Assembly (NCBI GenBank): GCA_963762315.1
Contig: CAVXKO010000007.1
Location: 620,001-684,000, forward strand
Origin: RPQJ01 sp963762315
Lineage (GTDB): Bacteria; Pseudomonadota; Gammaproteobacteria; Steroidobacterales; Steroidobacteraceae
Direction: 5' to 3'
Length of the DNA: 64,000 bases
Numbering within the stretch: position 1 is the first letter of the stretch; each line of letters opens with the position of its first letter. Made by a program: the position numbers and the translations under genes. Positions 18,388 through 27,924 of the stretch are shown here, piece after piece. The notes beneath the pieces were generated by a model, which ran no database searches, was not told the DNA's origin, and saw only the letters and a program-made list of their open reading frames with translations.

Positions 18388-19509
18388 TCAGCGGCTGCTG
18401 GCGACCGGCTGAGAGGCACGGGCCACCGGCACCGGGTTGTCCGTGCCATCCCAGTTGGCGCCCGCCGGAATGCGATTCTCGACGAGGCGCGCCGATGCGA
18501 TGAACGAGTCGAACGTCGTGCCCGGCCGCGAGACCGGCACGGCGACACCGCGCCCCTCGTTCACGACCTGCTCGACCAGCCCCCAGTCGGCCGTTGCCGT
18601 GTGGGGCTTGAGCACCTGGAACATCTTGCCCGACACCGACTTGTCGAAGCGCTGGCCCTTGGCGGCCTTCTTCGCTTCCGGGTGTTCTTCGTGCGGCGGA
18701 TACGACTGCACGTAGAGGCTGTCGTCCTGCCACTTGTAGACGAGCGGCTGGTTCACGACCGTCACCTTGGTGCCGACCGGGATCATCTCGAACAGCGTCG
18801 CGATGTCCTCGGGATAGAGGCGGATGCAGCCATGGCTTGCGCGCATGCCGACGCCCGCCGGCTTGTTCGTGCCGTGCATCAGGTACGTGGGCCAGCCGAG
18901 GTTCATCGCGAATGCGCCGAGCGGATTGTCGGGGCCCGCGGGCACGCGCGCCGGCAGGATGTCGCCATCCGCGGCATGCTCCTTGCGCACCGACTCGGGC
19001 GGCGTCCACACCGGATCCTTGCGCTTCGACGCGATCTTGGTGCTGCCGGTGGGCGTGGCCCAGCCGACCATGCCGACGCCGATCGGGTACGTGATGACGA
19101 CGCGCTGCTCACCCTTCGCGGGCTTCGGGAAATAGAACAGGCGCAACGCCGCGAGGTTGACGACGATGCCCTCCGGCGCGGCATCCGGCAGCACGAACTG
19201 CGTGGGCAGCACGATGCGCGTGCCCTCGCCCGGCAGCCACGGGTCGACGCCGGGGTTGGCATTCACGAGCTCGTCGTAGCCGAGGTTGAAGCGCCGCGCG
19301 ATGTCCGCGAACGTGTCCTCGTGGTGTGAATTCGTGGCTTGCAGCTGCCCGACGACGCCGGTCGTCTCCGGGTCGAAGGGGAACGTGTGGGTGGCCAGCG
19401 GTTCCGCGAATTGCGGCTTCGGCGGCGGCGGCGGCGGCGGCTCCGGCTGCGGCTGAAACAAGCTGCAACCGCCGAGCGCGAGCAGCGCGACCGCACTGGT
19501 GGCGCGCAC
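18388..19509 (-). CDS. L,D-transpeptidase lipoprotein with LysM-like and YkuD domains
   Basis: This envelope enzyme makes 3-3 peptidoglycan cross-links or attaches lipoproteins to peptidoglycan. It has 373 residues from a GTG start. A signal peptide ends in LGGC, followed by a proline-rich linker (EPPPPPPPKP). A LysM-like segment (DTFADIARRFNLGYDELVNA) precedes the YkuD domain. The catalytic motif is HGTNKP with MRASHGCIRLYPEDI around residue 226, containing the nucleophilic cysteine. About 100 further residues follow the catalytic domain, similar to ErfK/YbiS relatives. Confidence 0.92.
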   Translation of the reverse strand: MRATSAVALLALGGCSLFQPQPEPPPPPPPKPQFAEPLATHTFPFDPETTGVVGQLQATNSHHEDTFADIARRFNLGYDELVNANPGVDPWLPGEGTRIVLPTQFVLPDAAPEGIVVNLAALRLFYFPKPAKGEQRVVITYPIGVGMVGWATPTGSTKIASKRKDPVWTPPESVRKEHAADGDILPARVPAGPDNPLGAFAMNLGWPTYLMHGTNKPAGVGMRASHGCIRLYPEDIATLFEMIPVGTKVTVVNQPLVYKWQDDSLYVQSYPPHEEHPEAKKAAKGQRFDKSVSGKMFQVLKPHTATADWGLVEQVVNEGRGVAVPVSRPGTTFDSFIASARLVENRIPAGANWDGTDNPVPVARASQPVASSR

Positions 19510-19581
19510 CGTGAATCCCCATCCGTAAACCGTTCAACTGCATCGGCTCCACCCTGTTGTGTTTCGAGCGGCCCGCGCCGT

Positions 19582-20097
19582 TCAAAGCACGGCGGGCCGG
19601 TTCGGCAATTCGTCCTCGTCACGGCCGCCCGGCAGCGGCGGGAAGTGCGCAGCGAGTATGTCGCCCACGCGACGCACGCCTTCCAGCGAACCAGCCTCGT
19701 AGTCGCCAGCCTGGAACAGCCGCTCCATCGCGTGGCAGATATCCGCCCATTCGTTCGCCGACACCCGGAGGTTGTAACCGCGGTCCGCGACGATTTCGAC
19801 GTCCCGGTCGGCCAGCAGCACGTAGATCAGGACGCCGTTGTTGGCCGCGGTGTCCCACACGCCCAGTGCCGCGAAGACCTCGAGGGCCCGCGCCCGCGGT
19901 CTCTTGCCACGCCAGACCTCGTTCGGTTCCAGCGACCCTTCTATCGCAAACCGGATCTCCGCGCTATGCAACTTCTCGGAAGCGGTGATGGCCGCCTCGA
20001 TCGCGTCGAGCGTCGCCACTGGAAAAGCCCGCAGGTGAGACCGCCGCGTGGAGAAAAGGTGCCGGAAGTAGCGTCCCCAGTCCATGCTGCTCACCAT
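19582..20097 (-). CDS. TPM-domain protein (DUF477), soluble partner
   Basis: The protein has about 171 residues. It carries the TPM phosphatase-like fold: AIEAAITASEKLHSAEIRFA, then WDTAANNGVLIYVLLADRDV and EIVADRGYN. It has no signal peptide. Two starts are possible, MVSSMDW at 20097, which overlaps the upstream stop, or MDWGRYF at 20085. It is the third gene of a lemA-TPM-TPM operon; such operons occur widely and their role is linked to envelope or photosystem-like protein maintenance, but this is not established here. Confidence 0.85.
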   Translation of the reverse strand: MVSSMDWGRYFRHLFSTRRSHLRAFPVATLDAIEAAITASEKLHSAEIRFAIEGSLEPNEVWRGKRPRARALEVFAALGVWDTAANNGVLIYVLLADRDVEIVADRGYNLRVSANEWADICHAMERLFQAGDYEAGSLEGVRRVGDILAAHFPPLPGGRDEDELPNRPAVL

Positions 20098-21029
20098 CCG
20101 CCCGAGGCGCCGCCGCCCCCGAACCCGCCGCCGCCCCCGCCAAAGCCCCCACCCCCAAAGCCGCCGCCCCGACCGAAGCCACCGCCGCCGAAGCCTCCCG
20201 GGTAGCCCCACCCGCTGCCGTGGCGACGGCTGTACCAGCCATTGCCGCCGCTGCGAGGACCGCCGCCCGAACCGCCGATGACCGCGAAGATGAACGCCAG
20301 GATGCCGGTCGTGATCGAGATGCCGAGGATGCCGATCAGCAGCCAGGTGAGGAAGCCGACGACGCCGCCCGTGGCAAGCGCACCGCCGACCCGACCGAAC
20401 ATCGCACGGAAGATGGAACCGCCGACCATCGCGAAGATGAACAGGAACGGCAGCAGGTGGAACAGCCCCGGGATGCCCTGAGAGGGGGGACTCAGCTCGG
20501 GCTCCGGCAACGGCTCGCCTTCGATCACGCGCAGGATGCGGTCGACGCCGGTGCTGATTCCGCCGTAATAGTCGCCGCGCTTGAATGCCGGAGCGATGTC
20601 CTGCTGGATGATGCGGTTGGCCGTCGCATCGGGCAGCGCGCCTTCGAGCCCGTAGCCGACCTCGATGCGCATCCTGCGGTCGTTCAGCGCGACGATGAGC
20701 AGCGCGCCGTCGTCGACCTTGGCACGGCCGAGCTTCCACTGCTCGACCACGCGAATGCTGTACTGATCGATCTCTTCCGGCTGTGTCGTCGGGACGATCA
20801 GCACGGCCACCTGGCTGCCCTTCGCCTGCTCGAACGCAGCGAGCTTCGCATCGAGCGATGCGATCTGGTCGGGCGTCAGCGTGCCGGTGGTGTCGGTGAC
20901 CCGCGCGGTGAGGGCCGGAACCGGCGCGAGCGACTGCGCGAGCACCGGGCGCACGACGAGCACCGCCGCCGCCACGAGGACGGCAGCTGCCGCGAGTCGC
21001 AGCAAGCCGGTGAGGGAGCGAGGGATCAC
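20091..21029 (-). CDS. YgcG-like TPM-domain membrane protein with glycine-rich tail
   Basis: From the GTG start the protein has 312 residues. It has a signal peptide (ALIKE segment ending RPVLAQS), a periplasmic TPM domain (VTDTTGTLTPDQIASLDAKL, then WKLGRAKVDDGALLIVALND) and YGLEGALPD. One or two membrane segments follow near residues 210-255, then a glycine-rich tail of GGFGGGG repeats ending in GGW. This layout is that of YgcG family proteins. It sits between lemA and the second TPM gene; the three genes are within 55 bases of each other. Confidence 0.88.
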   Translation of the reverse strand: MIPRSLTGLLRLAAAAVLVAAAVLVVRPVLAQSLAPVPALTARVTDTTGTLTPDQIASLDAKLAAFEQAKGSQVAVLIVPTTQPEEIDQYSIRVVEQWKLGRAKVDDGALLIVALNDRRMRIEVGYGLEGALPDATANRIIQQDIAPAFKRGDYYGGISTGVDRILRVIEGEPLPEPELSPPSQGIPGLFHLLPFLFIFAMVGGSIFRAMFGRVGGALATGGVVGFLTWLLIGILGISITTGILAFIFAVIGGSGGGPRSGGNGWYSRRHGSGWGYPGGFGGGGFGRGGGFGGGGFGGGGGGFGGGGASGGW

Positions 21030-21075
21030 GAGCGGACCCTCGTCCGCGCCCCGGGGCGCGGACGAGGTACCGGGC

Positions 21076-21702
21076 TCAATTCGTGGCCGGGGCCGGGGCC
21101 GGGGCGGCCGCGGGCGCCGTGCCGAAGTCGACCGTCGGCGGCTTCGAGATCGCAGCCTCGTTCTCGACCGCAAAATTCGGCTTCACCTTGTAGCCGAACA
21201 CCATGGCCGTGAGGTTGACCGGGAACCTGCGCACCGTGACGTTGAAGTCGTTCACCGATTGGATGTAGCGGTTGCGGGCGACGGTGATGCGGTTCTCCGT
21301 GCCCTCGAGCTGGGCCTGGAGGTCGCGGAAGTTCTGGTCCGACTTCAGCTCGGGATACTTCTCGACGACCACCATCAGGCGCGAGAGGGCGCTCGACAGT
21401 TCGCCCTGGGCGGCCTGGAACTGCGCCAGGGAGCCCGGATCGTTGGCATTCACCTTCACCTGGGTCTGGGTGGCCTTGGCGCGCGCTTCCGTCACGCCGA
21501 TCAGCACCGCCTGTTCCTGGGCCGCAAAGCCCTTCACGGTGTTGACCAGGTTCGGGATGAGATCCGCCCGGCGCTGGTACTGGTTCAGCACCTCCGACCA
21601 GGCCGCCTTCGTGGCTTCGTCTTGCACCTGGATGGTGTTGTAGCCGCAGGCCGACAGCATCGAGCCCACCACGGCGATCATCAGGATCTTCAAGGCACGC
21701 AT
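21076..21702 (-). CDS. lemA: LemA family protein
   Basis: The protein has 208 residues. An N-terminal lipoprotein-like signal (MIAVVGSMLSAC) anchors it. It then shows the LemA helical-bundle signature: NQYQRRADLIPNLVNTVKGF, EARAKATQTQ, and the later YPELKSDQNFRDLQAQLEGT and NRITVARNRYIQSVNDFN. LemA proteins are membrane-attached with an unknown role. It is the first gene of the operon with the two TPM proteins. Confidence 0.95.
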   Translation of the reverse strand: MRALKILMIAVVGSMLSACGYNTIQVQDEATKAAWSEVLNQYQRRADLIPNLVNTVKGFAAQEQAVLIGVTEARAKATQTQVKVNANDPGSLAQFQAAQGELSSALSRLMVVVEKYPELKSDQNFRDLQAQLEGTENRITVARNRYIQSVNDFNVTVRRFPVNLTAMVFGYKVKPNFAVENEAAISKPPTVDFGTAPAAAPAPAPATN

Positions 21703-21802
21703 CGGATATCTCTCCTTCGACCGGCAACCGCACCCCCAACAAGGTGCAATGTAGGGGCGGCGCGCGAAAATCTCCAGCCCTATATGTGACCGCCCCCCGA
21801 AA

Positions 21803-23878
21803 TCACCAGATCTTGACCATCTGGTCCGCGGGCAGGAAGAGCTTGTCGCCCGCCTTCACGTCGAACGCCTTCTGGAAATCCGCCATGTTGCGCACGATGC
21901 CGTTGCAGCGATACTCGTCCGGGCTGTGCGGGTCGGTGAGCAGGCGCTTGCGCAATTCGTCCTCGCGGAACTTGCGCGCCCAGACCTGGCCCCAGCCGAG
22001 GTAGAAGCGCTGCTCGCCCGCGAATCCGTCGATGACGGCCGCCGGCTGGCCGTTCAGCGAGATCTGGTACGCCTTGTGCGCCACCGCGAGGCCGGACAGG
22101 TCGCCGATGTTCTCGCCGAGCGTCAGCTGGCCGTTCACGTTCATGCCCGCGATCGGGCTGAACCCGTTGTACTGCTGCACGAGCGAGCCGGCGCGGGCCT
22201 CGAAACGCTTGTTGTCCTCCTCCGTCCACCAGTCCCGCAGCACGCCCTTGCCGTCGAACTTGCGGCCCTGGTCGTCGAAGCCGTGGCTGATCTCGTGACC
22301 GATCACGGCGCCTATGGCGCCGTAGTTCACCGCGTCATCGGCGTTCATGTCGAAGAACGGCGGCTGCAGGATGGCGGCCGGGAACACGATCTCGTTGGCG
22401 AGCGGGTTGTAGTAGGCGTTGACCGTCTGCGGCGTCATGCCCCACTCGGTCTTGTCCACCGGCTTGCCGATCTTGGCGAGCTCACGCTTCGCATTCGACT
22501 CGCGGGCACTGAGCACGTTGGCGACGAGGTCGCCCTTGCCGACGGCCAGGCCCGGGTATTCCTTCCACTTGCTCGGATAGCCCACCTTGACCGTGAAATT
22601 GCGGATCTTGTCCTCGGCCGCCTTGCGCGTCTCGGGACCCATCCATTCGAGATTGCCGATGCCGGCGTCGAACGCCTTGAGCAGGTTCTGCACCAGCTCG
22701 TCCATGCGGCGCTTGGCCTGAGGCGGGAAATGACGCGCGACGTACTCCTTGCCGAGCAGGTCGCCGACGGAACCCTCGAGTTCGCCGAGCGCCCGCTTCC
22801 AGCGCGGCTTCAGCTCCGGTGTTCCGGAGAGCGTGCGGCCGTAGAAATCGAACTGCTCGTTCACGAACGCCGAACTGAGGTACGGCGAGAAGCCGTCGAT
22901 CGCGCGCAGCTTGAGGTAGTCCTTCCAGGTGGCGAGCGACTCGGACTGGATCGCCTTGCCCACGGCCAGGAAATAGTCGGGCTGGCCCAGGACCATCCGA
23001 CGGGTATCCGGCACGCCGAGGCCGGCGAAATAGCGCGACCAGTCGATGCCAGGCGTGGCCTTCGTCGCCGCGGCGACGTCCATCGGGTTGTAGAGCTTCT
23101 CGATCTCGCGCAGCTTCACCATGGGCCATGAGGCCTCGGCCAGCTTCGTCTCGAAGGCCAGGAGTCGCTTCGCCGTCGCAGCCCCGTCCTTGCGGCCCGC
23201 GAGCGCGAAGACGTTCTCGATGTGCTTCAGGTACGCGGCACGGATTTCCGTAAAGCGCTTCTCCTTGGAGAAGTAGTAGTCGCGCTCGGGCAGGCCGAAG
23301 CCCGACTGCGTGAACCAGATGGTATTGAGGTCCGGATTGCCGGCATCCGCGAGCACATCGGAGTCGATGAAGTTGTCGATGCCGAGCACCTGGGCGCGCG
23401 CCAGGTAGTCGGTCAGCTGCTGCCGGTCCTTGATCGCGTCGATGCGGGCAAGCTCGGGCATGAGCGGGGCCAGGCCGAGCTTTTCGGCCTGCGCCTCATC
23501 CATGAAGCTCGAATAGAAGTCACCGACGATCTGCTGGTCGGTACCGGGCGCGGCGTTGGCGGCCGCGCTTTCCTCGGCGATCGCGCGCAGGTTCTTCTCC
23601 GCGCCGTCCGCAAGGACGATGAACGCGCCGTAGTTCGACTTGTCCGCCGGGATCTCGGTCTGCGCAAGCCACGTCCCGTTCACGAAGCGATACAGGTCGT
23701 CCTGTGGCCGCACGCTGCGATCGAAATTCTGGAGCATGAGGCCCGAGGGACGCACGGCCGGGGCAGGCGCGGCAGGAGCCGCCGCGGCGACCGGCGCCGG
23801 AGCAGTGGCTTCGGACGGCGCACTGGCGCAGGCGGCGAGCGTGAGCAGGCAGGCGGCAGGCAGGGACCAACGAATCAT
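21803..23878 (-). CDS. M13-family zinc metallopeptidase (PepO/neprilysin type)
   Basis: The enzyme has 691 residues and cleaves oligopeptides outside the cytoplasm. The N terminus is a lipoprotein signal (LLTLAACASAPS). The zinc motif is VIGHEISHGFDDQGRKFDGK with HEISH at residues 528-532. The third ligand lies in ENIGDLSGLAVAHKAY, and NAYYNPLANEIVFPAAIL precedes the active site, as usual for M13. The C terminus ends in a near-canonical tryptophan (DQMVKIW). The frame is clean. Confidence 0.95.
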   Translation of the reverse strand: MIRWSLPAACLLTLAACASAPSEATAPAPVAAAAPAAPAPAVRPSGLMLQNFDRSVRPQDDLYRFVNGTWLAQTEIPADKSNYGAFIVLADGAEKNLRAIAEESAAANAAPGTDQQIVGDFYSSFMDEAQAEKLGLAPLMPELARIDAIKDRQQLTDYLARAQVLGIDNFIDSDVLADAGNPDLNTIWFTQSGFGLPERDYYFSKEKRFTEIRAAYLKHIENVFALAGRKDGAATAKRLLAFETKLAEASWPMVKLREIEKLYNPMDVAAATKATPGIDWSRYFAGLGVPDTRRMVLGQPDYFLAVGKAIQSESLATWKDYLKLRAIDGFSPYLSSAFVNEQFDFYGRTLSGTPELKPRWKRALGELEGSVGDLLGKEYVARHFPPQAKRRMDELVQNLLKAFDAGIGNLEWMGPETRKAAEDKIRNFTVKVGYPSKWKEYPGLAVGKGDLVANVLSARESNAKRELAKIGKPVDKTEWGMTPQTVNAYYNPLANEIVFPAAILQPPFFDMNADDAVNYGAIGAVIGHEISHGFDDQGRKFDGKGVLRDWWTEEDNKRFEARAGSLVQQYNGFSPIAGMNVNGQLTLGENIGDLSGLAVAHKAYQISLNGQPAAVIDGFAGEQRFYLGWGQVWARKFREDELRKRLLTDPHSPDEYRCNGIVRNMADFQKAFDVKAGDKLFLPADQMVKIW

Positions 23879-23953
23879 GTCGAGACTCCGTCTTGGATTC
23901 GGGCCGGGCGGCCCCGAGCGGACCCCGGCGAGTGGCCGCGGATTATAGGGGAA

Positions 23954-24703
23954 TCAGGCGCGACCCACTCTGAGGTGGATGGGCCATGCGACGAGTCGTG
24001 CGGCGCCGTCGACGGGCCACAGGGGCGCCAGCTGTTCGCGCAGATCGGGCAGCGGGTCCCGCCGGTCGTGCGCATCCTTGTAGCGCTGCACGGCAGACCA
24101 CGTGGCGAGGTAGCCCATGACCTGGTCGAGATCCCACCGAGTCTCGAGGAGGAACTCCGGGGCCGGTGCGTCGCGCCAGGGGAAAGGCAGCGTGCGATAG
24201 CCAGACTCCACGTAGCGGCGTTCCGGCGGCCAGTACGGGCCCACCACGCCGGTGTAGAAGCGGTCGATGATCGCGTCCACTTCGGGATCCACGCGGAATT
24301 TCTCGTACGTCCACGCGGCAAAGGCGCCTCCGGGCGCCAGGACCCGGCGGCACTCCGTATAGAAGCGTTCGAAATCGAACCAGTGCGCGGCCTGGGCGGC
24401 GACCACCAGGTCGACGGCGCCGTCCGCAACGGGGAGGTTCTCGGCCGTGGTGCAGACGTATTCGACGCGCGGATGCACGGCGGCTTTCTCGATCTGCGCG
24501 CGACTGGCGTCGACGGCGACGACCTTGTCGAAGTGTTCCGCGAGTGCGACGGCGGCCTGCCCGTTGCCTGTCGCGCAGTCCACCGCCAGCGCGCGCCCAG
24601 GGGCGCACGAGGCGACGAACGCGATCAACTCCCGCGGATATCCGGGCCGATAACGGCTGTAGGCGGCCGACTGCGCGGAGAAATGATCCTTGAAGCTGGC
24701 CAT
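23954..24703 (-). CDS. Class I SAM-dependent methyltransferase
   Basis: The protein has 249 residues from MASFKDHFSAQSAAYSRYRP, an opening shared with many small-molecule methyltransferases of this family. Motif I is VDCATGNGQAAVALAEHF, followed by VVAVDASRAQIEKA and VDLVVAAQAAHWFDFERFY. The substrate is unknown. It is divergent from the DUF2721 gene, with a 47-base gap. Confidence 0.88.
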   Translation of the reverse strand: MASFKDHFSAQSAAYSRYRPGYPRELIAFVASCAPGRALAVDCATGNGQAAVALAEHFDKVVAVDASRAQIEKAAVHPRVEYVCTTAENLPVADGAVDLVVAAQAAHWFDFERFYTECRRVLAPGGAFAAWTYEKFRVDPEVDAIIDRFYTGVVGPYWPPERRYVESGYRTLPFPWRDAPAPEFLLETRWDLDQVMGYLATWSAVQRYKDAHDRRDPLPDLREQLAPLWPVDGAARLVAWPIHLRVGRA

Positions 24704-24750
24704 GTCGCTTAGAATTTCACACACCTTCCCGCGATTGCCAGCCGAAGATC

Positions 24751-25188
24751 ATGCACGGAATCGAAGTCGTCGACATCGCGCACGCGATCCAGCTCGCGCT
24801 GGCGCCGGTGTTCCTGCTCTCGGGCATCTGGGTGTTCCTCGGCGTGCTCGCCAATCGCCTCGCGCGCATCGTGGACCGCGCGCGCAGCATGGAGAAGGAA
24901 CTGCGCCATGCGGAGGCTAACGATCCGGAGCGGATCCGCAGGCAACTGGCGGCCCTGGCCAAGCGCGCACGTTTCATCAATATCGCGATCACGCTCGGCA
25001 CGATCGCCGCGCTGCTGGTGGCGCTGGTCGTCGCGCTGCTGTTCATGAGCACGTTCGTGCCGCTCAACCTCGCCCCGCCCGTCGCGCTGCTGTTCGTGCT
25101 CGCGATGTTCTCGCTGGTCGCGGCGTTCGTCAGCTTCCTGATCGAGGTGCGGGTCGCGATCGCGGTGCTGCGGATCGGCGACGTCTAG
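24751..25188 (+). CDS. DUF2721 membrane protein
   Basis: The protein has 145 residues. A hydrophobic N-terminal helix (IQLALAPVFLLSGIWVFLGV) is followed by a charged middle segment with NRLARIVDRARSMEKEL. Two more membrane helices lie at the C terminus. This is the layout of the DUF2721 family; function unknown. It converges with the amidohydrolase gene, overlapping it by 4 bases. Confidence 0.87.
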   Translation: MHGIEVVDIAHAIQLALAPVFLLSGIWVFLGVLANRLARIVDRARSMEKELRHAEANDPERIRRQLAALAKRARFINIAITLGTIAALLVALVVALLFMSTFVPLNLAPPVALLFVLAMFSLVAAFVSFLIEVRVAIAVLRIGDV

Positions 25189-26886
25189 TTCCGCTCGAAA
25201 ACCACCTTGCCGCCGACCAACGTGAGATCCACCGTCGCCTCGTGAATGGCGAGCGGATCCGCCTCGAACAGGTTGCGACTCAATACCACGAGATCGGCCA
25301 GCTTGCCGGCCACGAGCGAGCCGCGGTTCGCTTCGTCCTTCACGAGGTATGCGCCGGCCGACGTGTAGGCGATGAGCGCCTGCGCCAGCGAGATGCGCTC
25401 CGCGGGGATCCAGACCTTGTCGATCACGCCTTCAGGATCCTTGCCGCCCGGGTAGCGATGCGTCACCGCGGTCTCGAGGCCGGCAAGCGGCGCCAGGTCG
25501 GTGACCGGCCAGTCGGAACCCCAGACGAGTGTGGCGGCGGTGTCGAGCAGCGAGCGCGTCGGATAAAGACGTGCGCTGCGGGCAGGGCCGAAGAGCTTCG
25601 GTGCGAACACGGTCTCCCACGGGTCGCCGCGACTCCACAGCGGCGACATGTTGGCGACGACGCCCAGTTGCTGGAAGCGTGGCAGGTCGGCGGCATCGAT
25701 CAACCCGAGGTGCGCAATGGTGTGCCGCGCATCGCGCGGGCCGTTGGCGCGGCGCGCCTCGGCGAAAGCGTCGAGTGCGGCGCGTACGGCGCCATCTCCG
25801 ATCGCGTGCACGTGCACCTGGAATCCCCCCGCGTCGAGTCGCGTCACGACCTTCTCCAGTCGATCCGGCGCCAGGAACAACTGGCCCGTGCCGAATTTTT
25901 CCGGCTCGTCGCTGTAGGGCTCGAGCAGCGCGACAGTGTGCGAGCCATAGGCGCCATCGAGGGTGATCTTTACGCATGGCGCTTGCACCGTGGTGCCGGC
26001 GAACTCGGCGCGCTGGGTGATGAAACGGCGGATCTGCTCGTCGTCGTCCACCGCGGGGTCGAAGGACAGGCAGAGGTTGACGCGCATGCCTGGGCCGTTC
26101 GCTTCGCCCGAGCGCCAGATAGGCCGGCACCAGGTCTAGGCCCACGAGGGCATCCTCGTAGGCCGTGATGCCGACGCGGTTCATCTCGCGCATCGCCGCT
26201 TTCAGATTCTCGACCTGCTCCCCCAGCGCCGGTGGTGGAATCACTTTCTGGACGAGATCCATGGCCGCTTCCTGCAGCACGCCGGTCGGCTCGCCAGCAG
26301 CGTCACGCTCGATACGGCCGTTGGCCGGATCCGGGGTCGCCCGGGTGACGCCCGCAGCCTTCAGGGCAGCTGAGTTTGCCCATCCCATGTGCTGCGAGTT
26401 GTTGGTGAGGAACGCGGGGCGGTCGACGACCCCTGCATCGAGCAACGCGCGCGTGGGCTGTCCGCTGGGCAGAAAGGCGGACTCCGCCCAGCCCGTGCCA
26501 ACGATCCACGGCTTGGTCGGATGCTGGCGGGCATACTCGCCGATGCGCCGGACGATCGCCTCGCGGCTCGCGAGACCGCCGACGTCGAGTCGCGTGGCCA
26601 GGTTCGGCGCCAGGCCGGGATGCACGTGCGAGTCCTGAAAACCTGGCAGCAGCATCCGGCCGTGCAGGTCGATCACTTTGGTTCCAGGGCGGGCGAGTTG
26701 CCTTGCCGCCGCATCGTTGCCGACGTAGGAAATCCGATCACCAGTGACGGCGAGCGCCGTGGCGCGGCCGGCAGCGTCCATCGTGTAGACGGCGCCGTTC
26801 ACGAAGACCGTGTCGGCCGTCGTGGCCGCGAAAGCGGATGTCGCCGACAGCAGCGCTGCGGCAAGAATCGTCAGCCGATATCGCAT
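25185..26886 (-). CDS. Secreted amidohydrolase (YtcJ-like), one frame slip
   Basis: This is a metal-dependent hydrolase of the amidohydrolase-3 family. The N terminus is a signal peptide (MRYRLTILAAALLSATSAFA). VFVNGAVYTMD and MLLPGFQDSHVHPGL follow, with the H-x-H metal site. The later part has VHVHAIGDGAVRAALDAF and VWGSDWPVTDLAPL. The N-terminal and C-terminal halves are in different frames; the slip lies at about 26088-26120, where the stretch MRVNLCLSFDPAVDDDE begins in the new frame. Total length would be 567 residues, normal for the family. The slip is probably a sequence error. Confidence 0.85.
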
Positions 26887-27037
26887 GGCCGGGCTCCTTT
26901 GCTCGCGGCACCGTTCGCCGCTTCGGGGCATCACAATATCAATGACGCTGGCCAGGTGGGAACGATCCCGATGGCGCACAATTCGGCCGGGACGTTCCAC
27001 ACGGGCACCGACGCGCGCTCAAGGCGACGTATCGAGG

Positions 27038-27802
27038 ATGAAACTGAACACGACCATTGACGACCGACTGAGCAAGGTTCCCGAAGTCACGCTCGTCTTC
27101 TGGGTGATCAAGATTGCGGCGACGACGTTTGGCGAAACCGCCGGCGATGCCGTCTCGATGTCGATGAACCTCGGCTACCTGCTGGGCACCGGGATCTTCG
27201 CCGTGATTTTCGTCGCCGCCGTCGGTGCGCAGATTGCTGCGAAGGAATTCCGGCCGTTCCTGTATTGGGCGACGATCATCGCCTCGACGACCGTCGGCAC
27301 GACGCTTGCCGACTTTGTCGACCGCTCGCTCGGGATCGGTTACGCCGGCGGGACGACGATCCTGATCGCGCTCCTGGTGCTCTCGTTGTTCACCTGGTAT
27401 CGATCGCTGGGCTCGATCGCGATCGACACGGTCCGTTCACCGCAGTCCGAGATGTTCTACTGGGTGACGATCATGTTCTCGCAGACACTCGGCACGGCGC
27501 TCGGCGACTGGACGGCGGACACGGCAGGCCTGGGTTATCTCGGCGGCGCCACCGTGTTCATCGTGATGCTGGCCATGGTCGTCGCCGCGTACTTCTGGAC
27601 GAACATTTCGCGCACGCTGCTGTTCTGGGCCGCATTCGTGCTGACTCGGCCGCTAGGTGCCGTAGTCGGCGACTTCCTCGACAAGCCCATTGCGAATGGC
27701 GGGCTGGCCCTCAGCCGGTATTCCGCGTCGTTCGCGCTGCTGGCGTTCATCGTCGTTTGCATATTGGCCTTTCCGCAGAGGGCTGCGCGAAGGGCTCATT
27801 GA
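27038..27802 (+). CDS. Repeat-built integral membrane protein (COG4705 type)
   Basis: The protein has 254 residues with about eight membrane helices. It consists of four copies of one unit, each opening with an aromatic-tryptophan pair and a short Gly/Asp motif: VFWVIKIAATTFGETAGD, YWATIIASTTVGTTLAD, YWVTIMFSQTLGTALGD and FWAAFVLTRPLGAVVGD. Between units, LGYLLGT/IGYAGGT/LGYLGGA segments recur. The family is widespread and uncharacterised. The start chosen is the ATG at 27038, preceded by CGAGG. The longer open frame upstream is non-family. Confidence 0.82.
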   Translation: MKLNTTIDDRLSKVPEVTLVFWVIKIAATTFGETAGDAVSMSMNLGYLLGTGIFAVIFVAAVGAQIAAKEFRPFLYWATIIASTTVGTTLADFVDRSLGIGYAGGTTILIALLVLSLFTWYRSLGSIAIDTVRSPQSEMFYWVTIMFSQTLGTALGDWTADTAGLGYLGGATVFIVMLAMVVAAYFWTNISRTLLFWAAFVLTRPLGAVVGDFLDKPIANGGLALSRYSASFALLAFIVVCILAFPQRAARRAH

Positions 27803-27924
27803 AGGCGCCCGGCCGTCGTCGCTCGGCTGGGCCTCTAGCCTTGCCCCGCAAGATCCGTTGGCTCTGAACGGAACCGGCCGCCTCGGCAGCCTGCGGTCGC
27901 CGTGGAACTGCCCCACTCCTGCAG

